From assembly GCA_020024635.1 (NCBI GenBank), contig JAHHTL010000003.1, forward strand, positions 1 through 64,000: a stretch of 64,000 bases of DNA, given 5' to 3'. Below the pieces are notes generated by a model. It was not told the DNA's origin and ran no database searches. It saw only the letters and a program-made list of their open reading frames with translations. This document shows positions 59,669-64,000 of the stretch, piece by piece (within the stretch, counting starts at the first letter, position 1; each line of letters starts with the position of its first letter). A program made the translations under genes and the position numbers. The stretch comes from Ruminococcus sp. (GTDB lineage: Bacteria; Bacillota; Clostridia; Lachnospirales; Lachnospiraceae).

Positions 59669-60271
59669 ATGATTTCGTATTTATATGGGGAGCTGATTGC
59701 GGTAGAGAAAGAGAAAGTGGTTGTAGAAGTGTATGGAATTGGATATGGGATTTTTATGTCTAGTCGATCTTTTGATTTGCTTCCGCCAATTGGAAGTAAG
59801 ATAAAGCTTCATACTTATATGAACGTAAGAGAAGACGCGGTGCAATTATTTGGATTTCTCACAAAAGAAGAATTGGATTTTTTTAAACTTCTAATCACAG
59901 TAAATGGAATTGGACCCAAAGGTGGCTTAGGAATTCTTTCCAAATTATCTGTGGATGAACTTCGGCTTTCTGTTTTATCGGGGGATGTAAAAGCTATTTG
60001 TAAAGCACCAGGCATTGGAAAAAAGACAGCAGAAAAATTGATTATAGAATTAAAAGATAAACTTGATATTGAAGAAGTATTAAATCATACAGAAGGAACA
60101 GCTTCCGCTCAAGTTTCTGCGATGACGGATGATGCGCATACAGAAGCTGTTCAGGCTCTTATTGCACTGGGATACGGGAATGCAGAAAGTCTTCGCGCAG
60201 TAAAAGCGGTTGCACTTGAAAATCCAACCGCAGAGGATATATTAAAAGAAGCATTAAAAAGAATGATGTGA
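59669..60271 (+). CDS. ruvA: Holliday junction DNA helicase RuvA
   Basis: 200 residues. N-terminal OB fold (ISYLYGELIAVEKEKVVVEVYGIGYGIFMS), tandem helix-hairpin-helix region (LITVNGIGPKGGLGILS, ICKAPGIGKKTAEKLIIELKDK) and a C-terminal UBA-like domain that contacts RuvB. It binds four-way DNA junctions. RBS AAAGGAATAAG. ruvB is 35 bases downstream. Confidence 0.96.
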   Translation: MISYLYGELIAVEKEKVVVEVYGIGYGIFMSSRSFDLLPPIGSKIKLHTYMNVREDAVQLFGFLTKEELDFFKLLITVNGIGPKGGLGILSKLSVDELRLSVLSGDVKAICKAPGIGKKTAEKLIIELKDKLDIEEVLNHTEGTASAQVSAMTDDAHTEAVQALIALGYGNAESLRAVKAVALENPTAEDILKEALKRMM

Positions 60272-60306
60272 GAAATAAAATGAGTTTCATATGTTAGAGG
60301 AAATTA

Positions 60307-61320
60307 ATGGGAAAGCGAATTATAACGACAGAGAATTTAGAGGAAGATGTTAAAATAGAAAGTAGTCTTCGTCCTCAAATGTTAAAAGACTACATTGGAC
60401 AGGAAAAGACAAAAGAAACGTTAAAAATCTATATTAAAGCAGCCAAAGATCGAAAAGAAGCTTTAGATCATGTGCTGTTTTACGGCCCACCAGGACTTGG
60501 GAAAACGACGTTGGCCGGAATTATTGCAAACGAAATGGGGGTACATTTGAAGATTACATCAGGTCCTGCCATTGAAAAACCAGGAGAGATGGCGGCGATT
60601 CTAAATAACCTTCAAGAAAATGACGTGCTGTTTGTGGATGAAATTCATCGATTAAATAGACAGGTAGAAGAGGTGCTTTATCCAGCTATGGAAGATTATG
60701 CAATAGATATCATGATTGGTAAGGGTGCCACTGCACGCTCTATTCGTTTGGATTTGCCTAAATTTACTTTGGTTGGTGCTACTACACGAGCCGGAATGCT
60801 AACCGCTCCATTAAGAGATCGGTTTGGAGTTGTGAATCATCTGGAATTTTATACAGAAAAGGAACTTCAGACAATTATTATAAGATCAGCAGGTATGCTA
60901 GGAGTAGAGATTGATGAAAATGGAGCGTTAGAACTTGCGAAACGTTCAAGGGGAACACCTCGTCTTGCAAACAGACTTTTAAAGCGTGTGAGAGATTTTG
61001 CACAAGTTAAATACGATGGTGTGATCACAGAAGCAGTAGCACAATATGCATTGGATCTTTTAGATGTTGATAAATACGGGTTAGATCATATTGATCGAAA
61101 TATATTACTTACAATGATTGAAAAATTTAAAGGGGGACCTGTAGGACTGGATACACTTTCAGCTACGATTGCAGAAGATTCAGGAACATTGGAAGATGTA
61201 TATGAGCCGTACCTTCTAAAAACAGGCTTTATTCAAAGAACTCCAAGAGGAAGAGTGGTCACGGAACTTGCTTATCGACACCTTGGAATTCCTTATATAA
61301 TAGAAGATGAAAAGAAATAA
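60307..61320 (+). CDS. ruvB: Holliday junction DNA helicase RuvB
   Basis: 337 residues. AAA+ ATPase with Walker [10 protein letters not shown] (about 60-68), Walker B VDEIH, arginine finger region [13 protein letters not shown] and a C-terminal winged helix ([21 protein letters not shown]). Starts [16 protein letters not shown]. It drives branch migration with RuvA. RBS AGAGGAAA. Confidence 0.97.
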   Translation: MGKRIITTENLEEDVKIESSLRPQMLKDYIGQEKTKETLKIYIKAAKDRKEALDHVLFYGPPGLGKTTLAGIIANEMGVHLKITSGPAIEKPGEMAAILNNLQENDVLFVDEIHRLNRQVEEVLYPAMEDYAIDIMIGKGATARSIRLDLPKFTLVGATTRAGMLTAPLRDRFGVVNHLEFYTEKELQTIIIRSAGMLGVEIDENGALELAKRSRGTPRLANRLLKRVRDFAQVKYDGVITEAVAQYALDLLDVDKYGLDHIDRNILLTMIEKFKGGPVGLDTLSATIAEDSGTLEDVYEPYLLKTGFIQRTPRGRVVTELAYRHLGIPYIIEDEKK

Positions 61321-61343
61321 TGCCAAATAAAATATAAAAATAG

Positions 61344-61372
61344 TTGGTTTTTCTTTCCAATTAGTTTATAAT
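61344..61372 (+). promoter_or_regulatory. zapA promoter
   Basis: TTGGTT (61344-61349), 17 bases, TATAAT (61367-61372). Confidence 0.65.
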
Positions 61373-61400
61373 AACACATAAGAAACGCAAGGAGGGTGTC

Positions 61401-61811
61401 ATGAGTTCAGCAAAACATTTTACAGAAGTACTGATCGGAGGAAAAGTTTATACATTAAGTGGTTTTGAAGGGGAAGAGTATCTTCAGAAAGTATCCTCTT
61501 ATTTGAATCACAAGATCACAGAGTGTACCAACAGTGAAGGATACAGAAAACAAAGTGCTGATACACGGAATGTGCTCCTTGCCTTGAATATCGCAGATGA
61601 TTACTTTAAGGCAAAAAAACAGGGAGATTCTCTTGAGAATGATATTGAATTAAAAGATAAAGAGATGTACGATTTGAAACACGAGTTGATTACGGTTCAG
61701 ATCAAACTTGAAAATGCAGAGAAAGAACTTGCAAAAATGAAAGAAGATAACAATAATCTTCAAATGCAGATTGTTAAACTAGAAACAGAAATGAAAAATC
61801 GAAGAAAATGA
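61401..61811 (+). CDS. zapA: Cell division protein ZapA
   Basis: 136 residues. N-terminal ZapA domain (FTEVLIGGKVYTLSGFEGEEYLQKVSSYLNHKI) and a long coiled coil from about 70 to the end. ZapA crosslinks FtsZ protofilaments at the division ring. AAGGAGGGTG before ATG. Typically, as here, followed by a U32 peptidase gene. Confidence 0.9.
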   Translation: MSSAKHFTEVLIGGKVYTLSGFEGEEYLQKVSSYLNHKITECTNSEGYRKQSADTRNVLLALNIADDYFKAKKQGDSLENDIELKDKEMYDLKHELITVQIKLENAEKELAKMKEDNNNLQMQIVKLETEMKNRRK

Positions 61812-61817
61812 AATTAG

Positions 61818-61833
61818 GCTGTCAAAAGACAGC
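61818..61833 (+). terminator. Short hairpin between zapA and U32 gene
   Basis: GCTGTC-AAAA-GACAGC then TTATTTCATTTT. A small stem that may terminate partly. Confidence 0.45.
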
Positions 61834-61865
61834 TTATTTCATTTTAGAATAAGTGGAGGAGTGTT

Positions 61866-64000
61866 TTGGATATAGAAAAAACAAATCATAGAAATATAGA
61901 AATTTTGGCGCCAGCAGGATCTTATGATAGTTTTATGGCAGCCATGCGTGCTGGTGCAGATGCAGTGTATGCGGGAGGTCCTTGTTTTGGCGCGCGTGCA
62001 TTTGCGGACAATTTCACAATAGAAAAGTTATTAGAAACAATTGATTATGCACACCTTCATGGAAGAAAATTTTATCTTACAGTGAATACACTTCTAAAGG
62101 ATCATGAAATGGATCGCTTATATGCGTATCTTCTTCCATTATACCAGCAAGGATTGGATGCAGTAATAGTGCAAGATGTGGGAGTGCTTGATTTTGTGAG
62201 AAAAAATTTCCCTCAAATGGATATTCATGCCAGTACACAGATGACGATCACAAATTTAAAAGGCGCACAATTTTTAGAAGAGCAAGGTGTAGAAAGGGTT
62301 GTTCCAGCAAGAGAACTTAGTTTGAAAGAAATTTCCGCCATATCCAGAGAGACAAATTTGGAAATTGAATGTTTTGTGCATGGTGCACTTTGTTATTGTT
62401 ATTCTGGACAGTGTCTCTTGAGCAGTCTCATTGGAGGAAGAAGTGGAAATAGAGGACAATGTGCACAGCCATGTAGACTGCCTTACACGGTAGGAAGCAA
62501 AAAAGCCTACTTTATGAGCCCAAAAGATATATGCACTTTGGAGTATATTCCAGAAATGATTGAAGCGGGAATCACATCTTTTAAAATTGAAGGACGAATG
62601 AAAAAGCCAGAGTATGTGGCTGCGGTTACATCTATGTATCGAAAGTACACGGATCTCTATTTAGAAAGAGGGAGAGAGGGCTATAAGGTTTCTGCCAAGG
62701 ATATCGAGATGTTAATGGATGTATACAATCGTGGAGGGTTTAGCAAAGGATATTACCATCAGCAAAATGGAAAAGAGATGCTATCATTAAATCGTCCAAA
62801 CCATGCAGGAGTACCTGCTGTGAAAGTAATTTCTCAAAGCGGAAGAGAGGTTACAGCTACGGTACTTACTGAGATTCATAAGGGAGATATTCTAGAACTT
62901 GCAAGAAAAAAAGAGAGTTCGGATGGAAAAGAAAACTATACGTTTGGAAAAGAGTACACAAAAGGACAGACAGCCAAGATTCTTGTGCCTCGCGGATACA
63001 TGTATACAAAAGGAACGACTCTCCATAGAATACGAAATCAAGAACTTTTAAGTGAGATTCGGGAAAAATATGGAATGGGATTGCTCCAAGAGCCTATTAC
63101 TGGATTATTTCAAGCTTCCGTAGGAAAACCGGCTTCACTTACCTTGAAGTATCAGGATCAATCTGTTACAGTGTGCACAAAAGAGCCTATCGAAGAAGCG
63201 AAGAATCAGCCATTGGATTCGGAACGTTTATCAAAACAATTAAATAAAACGGGAAATGCCGAATTTACATTTAAAAGTCTTGAGATTGTTGTAGAAGGAA
63301 ATATTTTTCTACCAATGCAGAAACTCAATGAACTTCGAAGAATGGCAATGGAACAATTGGAAGAGAAAATATGTTCTTCTTACCGAAGGATAGAAAACAG
63401 TCAGGAAACAGAAAAGCAGATGGAACATTTGGATGCAGACTTAAAGCAGATTACTTTGACAGCATTGGTTGAAACAAAAGAACAATTTTCCAGTGTTGTA
63501 TCTAACAGTGCAGTATCACGTGTGTATGTAGATGGAAATTGTGCAAAGGATGTATTAAATGACTTAGATATCCGAAAAAATTGCATGAAATGTCACCAAA
63601 AAGGAAAAGAAGTTTTCTTGGCTATGCCACATATCTTTAGAGAAGATGCGGTGTGTTACTATGAGAAAAATTATCAGAAGTTTTTAGAGTTAAAATTCGA
63701 TGGAGTGCTTGTTAGAAATTATGAAAGTGTTCAGTTTCTAAAAGAGAAAAATTATCAGCAAACAATCTTTCCAGATTATAATCTTTATGTTTTTAATCAA
63801 AATGCGAAAATGTTTTGGAAAAAAATAGGGGTATCTAACTTTACCGTTCCGTTGGAATTAAATAAAAAAGAATTGGTAAAACTTGGAGTGAAAGAAGCGG
63901 AACTCATTTTATATGGAAGAATCCCACTTATGATTTCTGCTCAGTGTATACAAAAAACGTCGGAAGGTTGTTTGAAGACTTCAGGAACATTGTGGATGAA
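61866..64000 (+). CDS. U32 family peptidase (3' end cut by window)
   Basis: At least 711 residues, open to the window end. Begins LDIEKTNHRNIEILAPAGS; contains AAMRAGADAVYAGG, the U32 signature VHGALCYCYSGQCLLSS...GGRSGNRGQCAQPCRLPY (about 175-207) and FKIEGRMKKPEYVAAVT. The long part after residue about 400 fits DUF3656, found in large U32 proteins. Related proteins (YhbU, RlhA) act in tRNA/rRNA hydroxylation or collagen breakdown; role here is open. Start is TTG 61866 after GTGGAGGAGTG; no ATG suits. The stop lies beyond 64000. Confidence 0.88.
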   Translation, partial: MDIEKTNHRNIEILAPAGSYDSFMAAMRAGADAVYAGGPCFGARAFADNFTIEKLLETIDYAHLHGRKFYLTVNTLLKDHEMDRLYAYLLPLYQQGLDAVIVQDVGVLDFVRKNFPQMDIHASTQMTITNLKGAQFLEEQGVERVVPARELSLKEISAISRETNLEIECFVHGALCYCYSGQCLLSSLIGGRSGNRGQCAQPCRLPYTVGSKKAYFMSPKDICTLEYIPEMIEAGITSFKIEGRMKKPEYVAAVTSMYRKYTDLYLERGREGYKVSAKDIEMLMDVYNRGGFSKGYYHQQNGKEMLSLNRPNHAGVPAVKVISQSGREVTATVLTEIHKGDILELARKKESSDGKENYTFGKEYTKGQTAKILVPRGYMYTKGTTLHRIRNQELLSEIREKYGMGLLQEPITGLFQASVGKPASLTLKYQDQSVTVCTKEPIEEAKNQPLDSERLSKQLNKTGNAEFTFKSLEIVVEGNIFLPMQKLNELRRMAMEQLEEKICSSYRRIENSQETEKQMEHLDADLKQITLTALVETKEQFSSVVSNSAVSRVYVDGNCAKDVLNDLDIRKNCMKCHQKGKEVFLAMPHIFREDAVCYYEKNYQKFLELKFDGVLVRNYESVQFLKEKNYQQTIFPDYNLYVFNQNAKMFWKKIGVSNFTVPLELNKKELVKLGVKEAELILYGRIPLMISAQCIQKTSEGCLKTSGTLWM

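Noticed and set aside
1-64000. Defence island, prophage, integrative element, CRISPR array or tRNA cluster
   Set aside because: I looked for integrases, transposases, terminal repeats, regular spacers and tRNA-like folds and saw none; gene content is core-like throughout.

Overview
The window looks like an ordinary, densely coded chromosomal segment of a low-GC, anaerobic, probably spore-forming Firmicute of the Lachnospiraceae type (class Clostridia). The basis is Spo0A, a group B [FeFe]-hydrogenase, a complete six-gene Rnf operon, a biotin-dependent sodium-pump decarboxylase cluster, a T-box on leuS, an adjacent but separate ispH and S1 gene, FliB-like and DUF2325-type genes, and AT-rich codon use throughout. 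I saw no rRNA, tRNA, CRISPR, insertion sequence, phage or plasmid gene. The genus cannot be fixed by eye.

Layout. 1-2.3 kb: a small membrane protein, an MFS exporter with an elaborate leader on the minus strand, and rubredoxin. 2.4-9.5 kb: spo0A, glgA, the hydrogenase, alaS and rpsU. 9.6-18.9 kb: an unknown small gene, murT-gatD (lipid II amidation), a P-type ATPase, a J-domain protein, an SLC13/ArsB-type carrier, a cytidylate-kinase-like protein, a small P-loop protein and folT. 18.9-26 kb: T-box-controlled leuS, then pcp, a MATE exporter and pepF. 26-35 kb: a membrane-anchored MerR regulator, an acyltransferase-like protein, a two-operator locus with DUF2325 and a putative metal exporter, an MFS protein, peptidases, threonine aldolase and an iron alcohol dehydrogenase. 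35-43.3 kb: proBA, a FliB-like gene, two D,D-carboxypeptidases flanking a phosphoesterase and scpAB. 43.3-48.6 kb: a five-gene decarboxylase/transcarboxylase cluster. 48.7-53.6 kb: an RpiR regulator, an HI0933-type flavoprotein, cmk, ispH and an S1 protein. 53.6-59.7 kb: rnfCDGEAB plus a NusG-II protein and a Gx transporter. 59.7-64 kb: ruvAB, zapA and a U32 peptidase cut by the window edge.

Energy metabolism is the main theme. The Rnf complex (ferredoxin:NAD+ oxidoreductase coupled to ion export), the OadB-type sodium pump, the [FeFe]-hydrogenase, rubredoxin and the alcohol dehydrogenase fit a fermentative anaerobe using ion gradients and ferredoxin-linked redox balance. Most other genes are housekeeping.

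The most interesting signals are regulatory. (1) A minus-strand leader before the first MFS gene has a consensus promoter, a 16-codon leader ORF whose end resembles the ErmC leader stalling motif, a 13-bp perfect inverted repeat around that ORF, and a terminator with an alternative 10-bp pairing. It looks like an undescribed drug-responsive attenuator. (2) Two GTTAG-N6-CTAAC operators flank a hairpin before DUF2325 and a metal exporter. (3) A membrane-anchored MerR protein has its own 19-bp-spacer operator/promoter. (4) folT seems to lack any ATG/GTG/TTG start and probably starts at ATT. (5) Two different carboxyltransferase subunits share one biotin carrier and one sodium pump.
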